A DNA stretch of 64,000 bases from Limnoperna fortunei (Eukaryota > Mollusca > Bivalvia > Mytilida > Modiolidae): assembly GCA_944474755.1 (NCBI GenBank), contig OX104115.1, positions 49,345,648-49,409,647 of the forward strand, given 5' to 3'. Shown piece by piece: positions 11,701-26,700 of this stretch. Each line of letters begins with the position of its first letter. The first letter of the stretch is position 1. The notes under the pieces were generated by a model. The model had not been told where the DNA came from. It worked only from the letters and a program-made list of their open reading frames with translations, and searched no databases. Position numbers and translations under genes: made by a program.

Positions 11701-14700
11701 AGTTATATAGCAATAACAAGTAGTTTCCTTCTGACACACCAAGTTATATAGCAATAACATGTAGTTTCCTTCTGACACACCAAGTTATATAGCAATAACA
11801 AGTAGTTTCCTTCTGACACACCAAGTTATATAGCAATAACAAGTAGTTTCCTTCTGACACACCAAGTTATATAGCAATAACAAGTAGTTTCCTTCTGACA
11901 CACCAAGTTATATAGCAATAACAAGTAGTTTCCTTCTGACACACCAAGTTATATATATATAGCAATAACATGTAGTTTCCTTCTGACACACCAAGTTATA
12001 TAGCAATAACAAGTAGTTTTCTTCTGACACACCAAGTTATATAGCAATAACATGTAGTTTCCTTCTGACACACCAAGTTATATAGCAATAACATGTAGTT
12101 TCCTTCTGACACACCAAGTTATATAGCAATAATTTAATTTGCTTTGTAAGCTGAAATCTGATTGGTCAATTCAAATCGGGCAACCCATTTTATAAGAAAA
12201 CTTGTGTGACCTATGACCTATTCTTACACTGTTAAAATTCGAATAGTTCCTCGACATCATTGATGCTTTTACTGCAAAAATTGATAAGATTTATAGTTAA
12301 AATTAAATTATAAGGAATATTTCAAATTTCTTAACAGATTATACGATATAATATGGTTTGGGTCTGTTTACACCATTTATACAGCGCTTCGCGGTTTATT
12401 AGGCGTAAACAGACCCAAACCATATTATATCATATACATGTAATATGTTCAGAAATTTGAAGTATTTCTTAAATAACACATAGTTTCCTTCTGACACACC
12501 AAGTTATATAGCAATAACATGTAGTTTCTTCCCAATACACTATGTTTTACAACAATAACATGTAGTTTTCTCCTTATACATCAAATTATATAACAATAAA
12601 TAAATAAAAAATTGTAATATATTATTATTAAGATGAAACCAAATTTATGATTAGTATTTTGATATGATTTATGTTATTTATGACAACTTTTAAAGTAGAA
12701 AAGGAAAAACATTAACACTAAACTTTAATGTTACTGATGTAAAAAGTAGTGTTCTACCTTGGATTCTTGATCCAGTCTCCATTCAAGATCACGCAGCTGG
12801 CTGGACAGCATCTGCTTTTCTTTTTCTAACATCCTTATCATGTGTGGATTTGCCTGGAAAAATTATCAATAACATCAATTATAACATGGAGCCAGCTGCC
12901 TTGATATGGCATAATAAAAACCATCACTAAACATCTGAAGGAAAATGTCATTAGCCTAATTCATTATCATTATGTCAAACTCATTTTTTTAAGTAAACAA
13001 AATTGTATTGAATAACTGGACAAATACCTCACACAATTTTACAGTTTAAGCAAGTATTTAAAGTTTAAATACTTGCTTATACTTAAAATAAATTTTATAC
13101 AAAAGGATTTGGAAAAAGCAACATGCTTATTAAATTCTGTTTCCTTAAATCTGTTTTTGACATTCCAGTTTGCCAAGATTGTTCAACTGAAGTTGAAAAT
13201 TGAACAACAAACTATTTTAGCAAATATTTACATACAGTCTAACATTATGTAACTACTTAATATAAACACATTGTTAGTTAATGCAATGTTATGAAGGTTA
13301 TTTTCCCCAACTTTGAAACACAAATTTATCTATATATAAAGTCTAAAGGAAGCTACCAACCAATACACTTACTAAGTATCGGATCGCCAATATGACGATA
13401 CAGCATAAACAAAAAAATAATATATAAGTCTAGAGAATTAAGACTATATATATATATATATATGCATGCACACACAACAAAAAATAAATATATACTTACA
13501 TCAGACAAGTCATCAAATCTATTCATATCTCTAGGTGTTTTCCCAGCTAAAAAAAGCAGAAATTAAAATTTATAATCATGTTTTTAACAGACTTCATGAA
13601 TATGTGTTTTAAATTAGGTTTATTTATTCATTCTTTCTTCCATCTGTTGAAACAATAATCATATAATCGTAGAATTTTGTAAATAAAAAATGATTAACTT
13701 ATTTCAACTTCCTAATGTTGTACTCTACTGTGGCAGGCATAAATAACAAATCCCCAATAAATCTGAAATGCAAAAACATATTTAACTCTAAAGAAAACAA
13801 ATAGCAAGTTAACCTGTGACAAAACAGTCATGTACTGTGTTTAAACATTTATTTTTTGTCAACATGATTTTAGTATGGCTTTACTTTTTATAGAATAAGG
13901 TACTAGACAAGTTAAAAAATACCCTATACTAGAAAAACTGTGAGCACTGTGAGACCCTGCTTACCTTAAAGTCAAAGAATGTCAAATTTGATCAACATGT
14001 AAAATATCAGAGCACAATGGCACTATGTGACAATAATTCTGTGAAAGTTTCATATCATGGTCTAGACAGAGTTTCAGATGTGCTTCAAAAGTCCATGTTG
14101 GCAAACCCCAAATAATATCCTTCTCATCATATTTAACATATATCTGGTGCACAATGGAAGTATGTGACAAAGGTTCCGTGAAAGTTTTATTCAGTGGTGT
14201 AACAGAAGAGAAAATGAAAATCCATCCCCAAACACACACTTTTCAAACTGGTGGTATAAATGTTTATGTGTCAATTAATTGTGAAAACATATAGCTGTAC
14301 AGAACAATACGCTGTACTAGCTGTTACATATTTGATACCACAGAATAAAGTTTTTGGAATCCTTAATAATTTTAGAAAGAACCTTTCTGTAAACATCATT
14401 CAAGCTTTAAAACAAAGCCAGAGCTTTAACAACATAATCAGTTGTGTATATTATGTTAGTATTAACAGACTTTTCTGTGGTGTACAGTTGTATATGAAAA
14501 TTCTTTTGTATTAAATAAGATATACAGTTGTGGCCGATTTACTGGTCTTGAGTATCTGTCTAATTTAGTACAGCAACAATTCAAAGATAGCATAATTCTT
14601 TATTTTAAGCAATATTTCTGGAAATAAAATTATTTACAGTTGTCAAAATGTAGTGTATGCAAATAATTTAATGCACTAGTTGAAAAAATTTATGGTATTG

Positions 14701-17700
14701 TGAGAACAGTTACACATTGTATACCTATAAGCTTAGATAAAGATTATATAATTTTTAATTAGAGTTCTAGCAGATAAATTAGCTGTAAAAATACATATAC
14801 ACAGTACTATAACTAACAAGAAAACAAAAAATAAATAGTGAAATGCAGAAAATTATTCAAAGAAAACTTATTATTTTGCATTTGAGATGGAGGGCAGGTC
14901 ATTAATTTAAAACTGAAAGTGTAAACTAGTGAAATAACATATTCTCTTTTCAAATGTCTACATGAAATCAGACCTCAAATTGTCTAAACTGCAGCTGTGG
15001 AAATGTTGTCAAATAACCACAAACCTGAATAGATTTTAATTACTATGCAATCAAAATGTTGAAAATTTTCGCCATAAAACAATTTGTGCATTTTAGGTAC
15101 AGAAATTTTAGCAACATATATTGGCATTCAGTCTAAGGTTACTAAAAAACTATAGAAAAACTTTGGAATTCAGCTGTTTTGGATATTTATTAGTGTTAAT
15201 AATATACCACCATGCATCCTAAACTAAAGGTTATTTTATCTGAAATTTAGTATAATTTTTTCAGAAAAAAACATGTAATACATTTTAAGCTTGATTTTTT
15301 TTACCGTGGCTACAGTTCAAATTTTAGCACAGTTTGCCATAAAAATTTAGCCATTCATTCTAGAGTTTTGCCATTTTAAGAAATTTCAGTTCACAGTATA
15401 TTTAAATTAGCTGTAGGGCAGCTTGCTTCAAATCACATATCGTTTTAAATACTGACCAAAACAACATAATTCTTGCATTATATTAATTCAAACTGACAAA
15501 AAGTAGTTCCTGAGAACAAAATGTGTTATTTTTTCTGTCAAAATAAATTTTATTTGCATAATGCGAAAAATTTACATAAGGAATAATTATGTCATACAAA
15601 TTTAAGGATAATGTTACCTTAATCCTTCCAATGTAACACATAAGTAAATTTTGTAGAAAACCCTCAGGCTTTCCTGCAGCAATGTTCATTTTCAAATTGC
15701 ACTCAAATACTACTAGGAGCTAATATGAATGATATGCTTTAACATAATTTATGAGGTAAAGGTAATATAAACTAGTTATTTTATTATGTAGAAATATTTT
15801 GTGAACATTCGAGCAAACCATGCATGAATTGTGAAGTTTGCTCAACAAGGCTGATAATAAAATCATGTCTGTTTATTTGATGTTTTTATACTAAACAAAG
15901 TCTAGCATTTTATACACAAATGTATCCATTGATTGATTGATTGGATATTTGCTTTACCTCCAGCAAGCAGTATTTTAGCTATATTCATGATGAACAATCA
16001 GTTGAATTTTCAATACTAATACATAAGAAATAAATCCGGTGAATTTTCTACAAGTTTTACAAATGTATTTTCTTGTTATAAGACTAGGAATTGAAATTGT
16101 ATCTGGTATTGCCAAGAAATGAAGTTGCCATTTTATATTTTTATTATTAAGTTTTAGAAAGCATATATAGGACTATGATGTACAATTGTGAACAGGACTT
16201 ATCCAAAGATCAGTTTAAGTTGATGCATTTCAGCTATATTAAGGATGATTTTAATATTAAAAAACAAATATTGTCCCATCACTGAAAGTTGATCCAAGTT
16301 ATGGACCACAGTTAAACAAGCTGTAATTTTTACATGTTGTTGAGATATAATTGTTGATTCTAAAACTTACAATACAAATGTAGTGAAAGTATAAATATAT
16401 ATAAAAAAATTGTCATCACCCTTTCTTGTATTTAATACATGTAGTTAATTTTTAATATTGTCTATTAATAAAGAGACCAACAATATCGCTGACTATTTGA
16501 AAAGAGAATGCACTCTCACCAAAGATAGTGTGTACATAGCCATGACCACAAAATGTTACCTACTAGTTGTGTGTAGATTGCCCTGACCACCATAGTTACC
16601 TTCTCTGGGACTTATTGCAATATTAATTGTAATTCCTGTCGATTTGGTTGTGGCAGAGCTGGGTTTTGAGTCAGGGATAGACCCTGTGTTAGAGCCTTGG
16701 TTACTCATCATACTAGAACGAGACTGTACATTCCTACCTGCTCTTGTTCTTACTGAAATTTTAACGTAAGAATTTCCAAATCAGTATTCATTAAAACATG
16801 ACAGGAAACCATGATACAATTAGTGGAAGTCTAGAGAGTATTCATTAAAAAAAACTTATTGGCATACTGAGTTTTAATGCTCCACTAACATACTTTACCT
16901 TTTCATTCCTGTTCTTACAACAGGGCTTTAATTGGGCTTACACTTAAGTTTTTAATTTTTAATTTATAATGAGGCTTGAACCATCAGATTCTGAATTATA
17001 ATTATAAAACATGTTTTAAATATTCTTATCTGGCAATTTTAGTTGATCTTTATTCAGTAAAAATGATACTTAACCAACATGTTCTATTCATATTAATGAC
17101 ATAATTTTTTGTTGACCATCAAAAATCCACATGACATGTGTAAATGTATTTAAGTACCACTATATATTTTGAAAAAACAAGCAACTTGAAAAATACTGTT
17201 TCATGGAACCCACAACCAGATGCTTATGCATTTTCTATATTTTAGACAAATTGTAATCCATACATATTTTGTCCTTTCAGTTTGATATCACAGACCCTGA
17301 ACATGATAAGAGACTAAAAGGTGAAAAAAGCTATCGATCTTGATAGCGCCAAATTGGCCAACACAAAGTTGGTTTCAATTTTGTTGATTATTTTAATAGA
17401 TTTACTGGCAAAGTTGTGAAATAATTGTTGGTCACCCTAGCAAACAATCAAACACACCCATTGAACAAAAGAAAGCCTGTGTTGTATTCAGGAGACAACT
17501 TAAAATTTAAAGGTGTTTTTGAAAGCTAAAAAAAATATTATTGGGTTAAATGGCGACCTTCAACTGCAAAACATGGAGGAGCTTCATTGTATAGTTCCAA
17601 CTGAGTGGATTATAAATTTGTTGCAATATCTGAAAATTCACATTAAACCCAAAGAAGCCATAATAGGAGCATTATAAAATTTGGACACTATCCCAGCATC

Positions 17701-20700
17701 TCATTTAGGATGAGCAGGCGATGACCATTTTTTGAAGAAGCATGGAGGCTTCCAAGAGTTTAATTTTCCTCCCTTGTCGAGTGGGGGTATAAAAATGAAA
17801 ATTTGAATAAATATTCAATCAAGAAAAGTTCTTCTATGGAGTTGATTGACAATTTCTTTCTGAAGATTATTTAGTAATTCATGATTTCTCTTTATTTATC
17901 ATTGTTTTTTACATGTCACACAAATTAAAAAATATCAGAAAAACAGTATTAAAGGCCACAACTTCTATAAATCTGATATAATTTTCAAGATATTATAGCC
18001 ATTTCAAAAATATTCTGAAAATTGGTGATTGATGGTTATCAAGAGTCTTCTGGTACATAGATTGTGTCATTATGAGCATTTTTGTTGTGGTCAAATTTTC
18101 TAAAATGAGTTTCCACATGTCAGACAACTGTAATTTTACCCCTGATTTATTTTTAGGCATGGTGACCATGTTGCAATTGGTTTGCTGGAGGTGGCGCTAA
18201 TAACAACTTGTTTACAAACACCTTACAGATTATTCAGGCCAACTTACATTTAAATTGGCTTAGCAGTTTCAGAGAAGATGGTGTTTAAAAAGTTAATAAC
18301 ACTAATACAGATGAACAAATGATGGCATAGATCAATAAGTCTTGGACCTTTGGTACTGGTGATCTAAAATATATGCATGTAGCCTGAAATACATGTCTCT
18401 AAATGGCAAAGGATTTAATGCTACAAATGAAGGAAGTTTAGTAAGAGCTTTGTTAAGGTATTTCTCCTACATAAAACTCAAATAACTTGTATGTAATGTA
18501 CACCAATCAGTACCTAGCAAAATATGGACAAACATAGTGTGATTCCTCACCTGTAACCCTGTTCTGAACTGAAAAGTTTACAAAATATATGTACATATTT
18601 AAACATTGTGTGGTAATATTTTAATGTATTCACATCCTATAAAAAAAATACAAAGACATTTTACTTAAATTACCATGGTAACAAAGGCATAAAGTTTGTA
18701 ACAAACAATGACAAATGAATGCAAAATTTTGCAGTTTATTTCAGGTGTCATTTTTATTTTGTCTTAAGTCCTTCTAATATGCTTTGGTCCCTTTTCAGCA
18801 AAAAAATAGACAAACCTAAGCATGTTAGTAAAACAAAGTATGTTCATTGCTCCAAAATTGTATCTGTATTGTAATCAATACAAAACATAAAATAATGGAA
18901 AAGCAAGGCATAGTCTCACAGTTCTATCTGCTTCCTAAGCCTGTACATACAAATATGAGAGTGTGCTAGCAAATAGTTGTTACCAAACATAAAAAAAAAT
19001 TCACACAACTTCATTATTAAAACAAATGCTTGGAGAACACATGCCACATACAGTTATAAACAACAAATGCTATGTGAAAGTTGGTTCCATTTTTTCAACA
19101 AGTTACATCTCTAAAATGCCAAAACAAGTTGTTAGAGGGCTTTACAGAATGCACCAATTTCTTTGCATTTTTATAGATAATACATAGTAAAATGGTAAAT
19201 GACAAAATGTTTGCTTTTAGCAGCTGATTAGTACACTAACATAAAATATTTTGCAAATAGAATGAACTCTATGACCAGGTTACTCCAAGTGCCTATGGTT
19301 CACTGGTCATGTACATATATGAACTGTATGACCAGGTTACTCCAAGTGCCTAAGGATTGTTCACTGGTCATGTACATATATGAGTGTTGAATTGCCTGTT
19401 AAGAGCCAAAATAATTAAAATACATAAGACAATCCAAAGCTTATCTGAAAACAGCAATGTTTGTGACTAAAGACACAAACAGGCAGAAGATTACTGAATT
19501 ATGTGACAACATTCATTATTTAATAAAAGCTTAATATAAAAAGTGTATCTATAAAAATATCCATGCCCCTTTCTAATATTTACAATTAACTGTTTCACAA
19601 TGCAAAAATTAGATTTGCAATTTGTCCAAAATAAGAAAAAAGATAACGGACAAATATATATGTAACTATAACTAGTAAAATTTAATGTTTTAAATTTTGT
19701 GTAAAACCACAAGGTTAATCGTATTGTATGCAAGATAATGAATCTTGATGTTTACAAGGACAATTAAAATTTATAACATTGGTAAAACAAAAGTTGCACA
19801 ATATTCTCTTTGATAAGTGTAATTGTAATGATAGGGCCTGTTGATAAATGATAATTATGATATAATGTTGTGCAGACCAAAATAATATTTGTGTAATTAT
19901 TTGTTTATTTTGCCAATCTTAACAAAGTTCAATATCAGATAGGTTTTGGACTGGCTTTTACAATATTGTATCACTGTAATTAAATATTAACCAAAACAAC
20001 ATGTAAGGCAGAACTACAAACAGCACCAAGATTGTTACAGTTAGTACACTGTTCTACCTGTCCTGTTTCTGTGCCGATATGGACGTACCCTGCCATCTGG
20101 ATACAAATCATCTAATACCACAATTAATATTAACAGTTAGTAAATAAAATCATACTCAGCTTTGGTACTGCTTCAAATGTGATATCTTGCAAATTAAGTT
20201 TATCATGCAAATTAAAATTTTATTTCTTGATTCATGTTAAAAGCATGCTGCATCAACATGTTTTACCTTTCAAAGTAAATTTCTTTTGTTTTGGTCTTTC
20301 TATTTGATTCTGCCCCTCAGTAATTTGTTGCGGCTGATTATTGGGTTTTCTCATCAACAATGATTTAGCTTTGTTGTGTTCAAAAGATTCATTCTTGTCA
20401 TCTTTACAATATCAAAGAAAACCAAGATAGAAGATGTTTACAGAAGTAAAGGTGTCGCCTACTTCTTTAAATCGTGTAATTAGAAAACCAACAAAGTTTG
20501 AATGAATCATTTCTTATTTACAATGCTTGATCTTCAACTCTAATGATTATGTCCATTCTACTGTTGGTGCATGTCTAGCTCACACATTTTGAATACTTGA
20601 CACGATATTATTAATACTAATGGTTTTATAATTGACCAGCACTGAGGAGTTGTTACAGTTTGTCTCTTTAATTTATTTCATTTGCATATACACAAAGTTA

Positions 20701-23700
20701 TTTTAAACTCAGTAATTTTAAATGCTTAAACAGACATCAACAAGTGTGGACTGTGAGCATGCTCACAAAGGGATACCCCCTGCTTAGTTTCCAAGTCCAA
20801 TTATCTCCCCTGAATAATATCTGACAGCAAAAAAAATTTTCATGCACATTTATATGTGATGTACTTCCTTCATGTAAAGTTTCATCAAAATCTGTCAAAC
20901 TGTTTAGGAGGAGTTGGGCTTACGAGTTCTCCCTCTGAATACTATATTTAAAACGTCTAAGTCCGATTATCTCCCTTGAATAATATCCGACATCGACAAA
21001 AATTCTTCATGCACATTTACATATGATGTACTTCCTTCATGTAAAGTTTCATCAAAATCTGTCAGGCAGTTTAGGAGGAGAAGCGCTTACAAGGGATGTG
21101 GACAGACAGACAGACGAACAGACAGACAGACAGACAAGGGTGATTCCTATATACCCCCCAAACAAGTTTGGGGGGTATTTTAATTAAGGTATTATTATTG
21201 TAGCCCATGGTCATATGTTGTGTTGCCAGGCTGAAACATCTGTCAGGAAGGTTGATGTCACATAAACACATGAGTTGTATCCATTGATTAATTTAACATT
21301 ACTCTCCTTATATAAGTACATGGATCTAGTAAATTGTGAGTAGTATTTTTATTGTCAGAAAAACAAACACACATTTCCTTTAAACTACATTCGTTACAAT
21401 GATAGCAAGGATGAAGGTGCATCATTGTATTATTGCAGTGTTTCTTTTTCATTGTTAAAATGTGCATCTCACCATCAAGAAAAGAAAATGGTCATTTTAA
21501 AAAGAAAGATTTACATACACTAATAAAACACTACATGTTATTTCAGGATGTCCAGTTTATGATGATCTAACAAATAATATGTGCATGTTAAGCATATAAA
21601 TTATGATGATAATTTTTCATAATTTTTTTACTTAAAAAAACTAATATGATTTAAAAATAATAGCAGTTTTACAGTCAAAATGCAATGATTGATCAACCAA
21701 TTATAAATACAAATAATAGCTGTTTAGAACACTTCTTCGGTCTGTTCCTTAAAGTTCTTCATCACAGTAATAGCTCGAACATTTAAATTTCAGCTATACT
21801 CATGCACGACTCAGATGGAAACTTCTAACTTCGTTGGTTCACATGTACTAGTAGTATAACCTACTAGTACAATCTTCTAAGAAAGTATTTTAAATTTATC
21901 TCAGTCATGAATGAGCAGCTTGAATTCAGCTTTATGTTTTTTATTTAAAAAATTATATAAATACATCTTGAAGTGATAGCTAGATATGCTTTAAATTTTT
22001 TTGGCTTGTATACATGCCTTAATCGTCATTCCACATTAAGACAGTTTTAATTCAGGTTAAAGAAAACCCTCTAATCAAATTTTTAATTGCAGCTAGAGTA
22101 TAAATTCATGAACAATATTAACACTTAAAAGGTCAGTGTATTTCTTATTGTTTTGATTAGCAAGGACAAATTCCCTCAAATATTCTTCTTTGAAGGAAAA
22201 GAATATTTCTCATTTTTAGCTGTTTAACAGTGATTATTCTGAATATCAATTTTACCTAAATATATATAATCAGATATGATTTTTTTAAAGACTATGTATG
22301 ATTTTTAATTTCTCAGAAAATCTGGCTTTTTTAAGTAAGGGGTCATTATTAATTCTGTACTTAATTTTGTCTGAGAAATAATCTTGGTAAATTATGAAAA
22401 CTAGAGGCTCCAAAAAATTAGACACTCACCCGGTAAATTCTACATAGTGAATGTCAAAATATTGTCATTTGAGGGTAAAATTTGCAAAAAGGAATTGTAA
22501 TAAGCTCTTAAGACCAGCACAGTGATGTGTAGTCTATTTATGTATTGCTGAGCATGATGCAATTTACAGTTTCAATGCAGCTGTTATGCATTTTATGAGG
22601 CAATAACTAAATCTTTGTCAAAAATCATCATTAAAGGACAATAACTCAATTAAGGAGTCATTACGGACAATTACTCTACATATAATTTTTTATTGTTATC
22701 CCCCTTAGATTATTTTTCTTGTCAGAAAAACTGTATGGCTGTCATAGTTTTGTGCAAAGCATATCTCCAAAACTATTTGACATACTGACTTCAAATTTGA
22801 AGATTTGGTAGATTGGGAACCTTAGGAATGCACCACAACTATAACTTTACCTGTTTTAATTTTTGAGCTATCTAAATTAGTTTCCAAAAGAAAAAACACA
22901 GAGTATATAATTTACTTCATTCAGGTGTCCACAAAGTGCATTTCTTCAAATTACACAATAAAATTGAATTTTTGAGAATTCAATACTTTGCGATAAAACT
23001 CAAAACTTATTGTAATTGCAATAAATCACTAAACATTGCATTTAAATGCAAAAGTTATTACGAGTAAATGCAAAAATATTATGATTGAATTCAATCAAAT
23101 ATTGCTATTTAACGAAAAAAACGTATTGCAAATAAACACATTAAATATTTCAAATAAACGCAAAAATATTGTGATATTATGCATACATCATATCTAGCCC
23201 GGAAATCTGCCAAGAGGTTTAACCTCAGTATAATTAGCTAGAATTCAAGTTCGTATTGTACAAAAGAACATTGAGTTATCAGTTTAAACGTTTTATATTA
23301 TTGTGTTAAACCCTATTGCAATAAGTTTTGCATTTAATTGCAAAGTATTGCATTTAATGGTAATCTTTTGAGTTTAAACGCAATAACAATATTTTTATCC
23401 AACAAAGTGGCCGAATAAGCTTCCACAGAATTTTGCATATAAACAATAATATAAGTTCTCTGATGGTTTCAATTGCTTTGCTGTAAATACATCCCAAGTA
23501 AGCAGTTAAGGATTAGACAATTTTTGACAGTTAACTTTATTCGTAATATCAGAAAAACATTAAATATACAGGTATATAACTTGCTGCACAATCAGTTTTT
23601 ATTCTTAAAAAATGCAGTAAACAAATTTTTTTTTTTCATTATAAACAAACTTGACCTTTCAGAACATTCAAAGTGTAAATACATATTGGTCACGGAGTAG

Positions 23701-26700
23701 TTCTCGCCACCCGATCTTTTGACAGTTTTTGTGAAAAATTGGCATTTTAAAAGTAATAAACATAACTTATTTTGGATGGAAGATAGTAAAATCTATAAAA
23801 TGAAGCCTTTGCCATAATTTTAATGGAAAAATAACACCACAATCGCTAATATGGCGAGAATTGCTTCTGCCATTTTAATGGCGAGAACTGACCAGTATAC
23901 CAGTAGAAAAAATCACACAACAGAGATACTGAAATTGTGAACATTGGGTCCAGTAAGAAACTGAGAATGAGAAACTACAGTTACAAACATGTGAAAGCTT
24001 GACAGGCATGACAACTTGCAGATATATGCATGCAATATACCATAAAGACTGACACATTGAAAATGAAAAATGAAGGAGCATTTATATATTCTACATGTGT
24101 TACAAATTACTTACCATCTTTAAGATTTGATTTTGCTTCCTGAACCTTATTCTGTAGATTAAGAATTTGTTTTTCCAACTGCTCATTAATTTCTGTTTGT
24201 GTTTCATACCTGGTTTTCCACTCATTTCCTGAAATAAATTAAATTTAACATATTTTTAATTTAAACTATCCAATAGTTAGAAGCTATAAGGAAGAAGTTT
24301 GCAAGTTTTCTAATGAATTAAACTGTGATGAAAACATGAGGTACCCTGAGAAGCCCATTACCACCTACCAGTGTACAACATATGACATAAATAATACAGT
24401 TTCTCTTTACTAGGCAGTAATGGCCGCAATCTAGGTTGAAGGTTGGGGTCATTTATGAGACATTAAAAAGCAAATTTCATTCAACTTGACACATTTATTC
24501 CAGAAATTATACACTTCTTTATAATTAGAGGTTCTTTTGAGCCTGTAAACAACAAAAAAATCTATTTTAATTTTAATTTCAATTTCAAATGATTATGTAA
24601 GACAATTTCTGAGAAGAAACTGTATCTATGGATTAAGTTTGTTTGAATGTTGTTTATCGCCACTTCAGTAATTTTTCAGCTATCATGGCATCCAGTTTTT
24701 ATTTGGGGAGGAAGCAGGAGAAAACCCGTGACCTTTGGTAGGAAAACTGGCAATCCTTGTCAATTAAGATTGGAGTCAAGTGCACCATGCCCACAATATC
24801 TCAGTGTTGACAGACAACATGATCAATAGCAGACAAACTACTTTGACCACTTGACCACTGCGAGGCCCCTCTATGGATTTAGGATTGGCACCTGTGACCT
24901 AATGCTCACTCAGTATACCCCTGCTATTCACATCTCTTTATAATGAATAAGTTGATAACCACTGTATAAGAACACATACTGATGTCACATATCAAATTTA
25001 TCATATTAATGTTGATAATTGACTAAGTTGGTAAACAGGAAGTAGATATGCAACAGACCTGAAATCTCTACTCGCAATTAGGACCTCATTGTAAGGTCAC
25101 ATATAAAATTACATGAGGTTGTGATAAGTTGTTGCTGAAAACTGTTATGAAAGTTATGTTACAGACAGGAGACAGACAGAGGTAATCCAGTATTATACCC
25201 CCTTCTTCTTCCAAGCTATGTATAATTAGTGATGTACTGTCTGATGTAAAACATTTCTACAATATATCACAATTTATTCTCCCAAGCAGTTTGTCAAAAA
25301 TAAGCTTTAAAATTTCAGCAAATCAGAATATATTTACAGCCCTGGCAGCCATTTTGAATTGGAAGCAAAAACTTATCATTATACATGTAAGAGAACTATC
25401 CTGGTTTTTTCTATATGATTCTGCATGATTCAATTTGTAGAACAGTTTATCAGAGTAAGCTGTTTATACATTGTTTCCATAGGGTCTTAAAGGTTTGTTC
25501 CGTAGTGATGGACATCTTGAATTTAAGATAGGCACAAATCCTTAAACTTTGCAGAATACCATCTAAGGTACAATACCACAATTCTTTTTGCCAAACAGTT
25601 TGTCAGAAAAGAAATTTCAGCCAATCCTTAGCAGCTCAGGCTATTGTACTGAATTTCTAATCAGTTTGAAAAGCTCAGAACAATAGGAGAATTATCCTGG
25701 CTTCACTTCTTCTTTACAAGTTTTTGGGGAGAAGCAGCTGGTACCCTTTTTTAACCATAATAGGCTTAGGGTCCTACGTTAAACTATGTTCCACCATCTA
25801 AGCCTTGGCACACAAAAAAATTAGTAGAGGGCCATCTAAGAAACATTTAAACAATATCACAATTCTTCCTGCCAAGCAGTTTGTCAGAAAACAAAATTTT
25901 GAAACTTCATTCAACCAATCAGAAGGCATTATCAGCTTAGGCAGCCATCCGTCAAAAACTCAAAACAATTAGAGAACTCTACTGGCTTCATTTCTGCACA
26001 GTTTAGTTTATATGTATCACGTGATATGTATATAACTGTTTCTGGGAAGAAGCTGCTAATATCATTTTTCCCCTAGGGTCCTATGTTATGGATGTTCTAA
26101 AGTGGTAACCATCTTCGATTTTGGGTGGACACAAAAACTACAAAACTTTGTAAAGGACCTTATGATGTACAGTTCTGTAATATTACAAATAAATCTGCAG
26201 AAAGGCTTGAAGAAGATTTTGTTAATATCAGCCAATCAGAATGCATTAATGGGCCTGGCAGCTACATGTATGTCACATGCCTGATCAGCACAAAAAACTC
26301 AAACTAAATTTGTACATCAGGGGATCAAATTTTTCAAAAAAGACCATATATAATGCTCAATTTTTTTAACAAATACACTGGCCCTGAGCTTACCAAATTT
26401 TAGAAAATGAGTTACATGAGTAAAGATTATTATCAGGTTGCTTACAGTACAAATTAGTTAAATTAAAAAAAAAACAAACTAGAGGCTCCCAGGAGCCTGT
26501 ATCGCTCACCTGAACCTGAAACCAAACAGCCTTTTTTTATCCAGCTTTTCCTTGCTATAAGGAATTGCCCAACACTTCTGCAAAAATCATTAATTTTGAC
26601 CTTTTAAGGGAAATAACTCCTATAAGGAGGATCTTTGATGGTTAGAGAAGGGAGGTTCACTTCAAATTTGCTGTACCTGTTATACTTTTTTAACTATCAG

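Larger units (their letters stand above)
9449..12537. repeat. 41-bp minisatellite with two hairpin inserts
   Basis: About 60 tandem copies of a 41-bp unit: CAAGTTATATAGCAATAACA + AGTAGTTTCCTTCTGACACAC. The left third mixes variants (CATCCTGTCACACC, ATATAACAAT, ATGTAG). The centre and right are nearly homogeneous, which suggests recent expansion there. Two units have lost an internal segment to give ACAAGTGACACACC (about 11452 and 11606). It is interrupted at about 10984-11325 and 12132-12473. Confidence 0.95.
20402..24114. other. CCDC169: Intron 3 of CCDC169-like gene
   Basis: Holds a dispersed repeat (20757-21181) and a candidate inverted-word element (22939-23401), listed separately. 22400-22860 looks like an eroded copy of the 'GAGGCTCC...AATAACTC' repeat seen intact at 26481-29147. 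The rest is AT-rich without recognised features. Confidence 0.6.

Noticed and set aside
9449..12537. CRISPR-like array
   Set aside because: Units are tandem with no unique spacers, and the context is an intron of an animal gene. It is a minisatellite.
13444..13462. (TA)n tract as a regulatory element
   Set aside because: Simple microsatellite in an intron; nothing points to a function.
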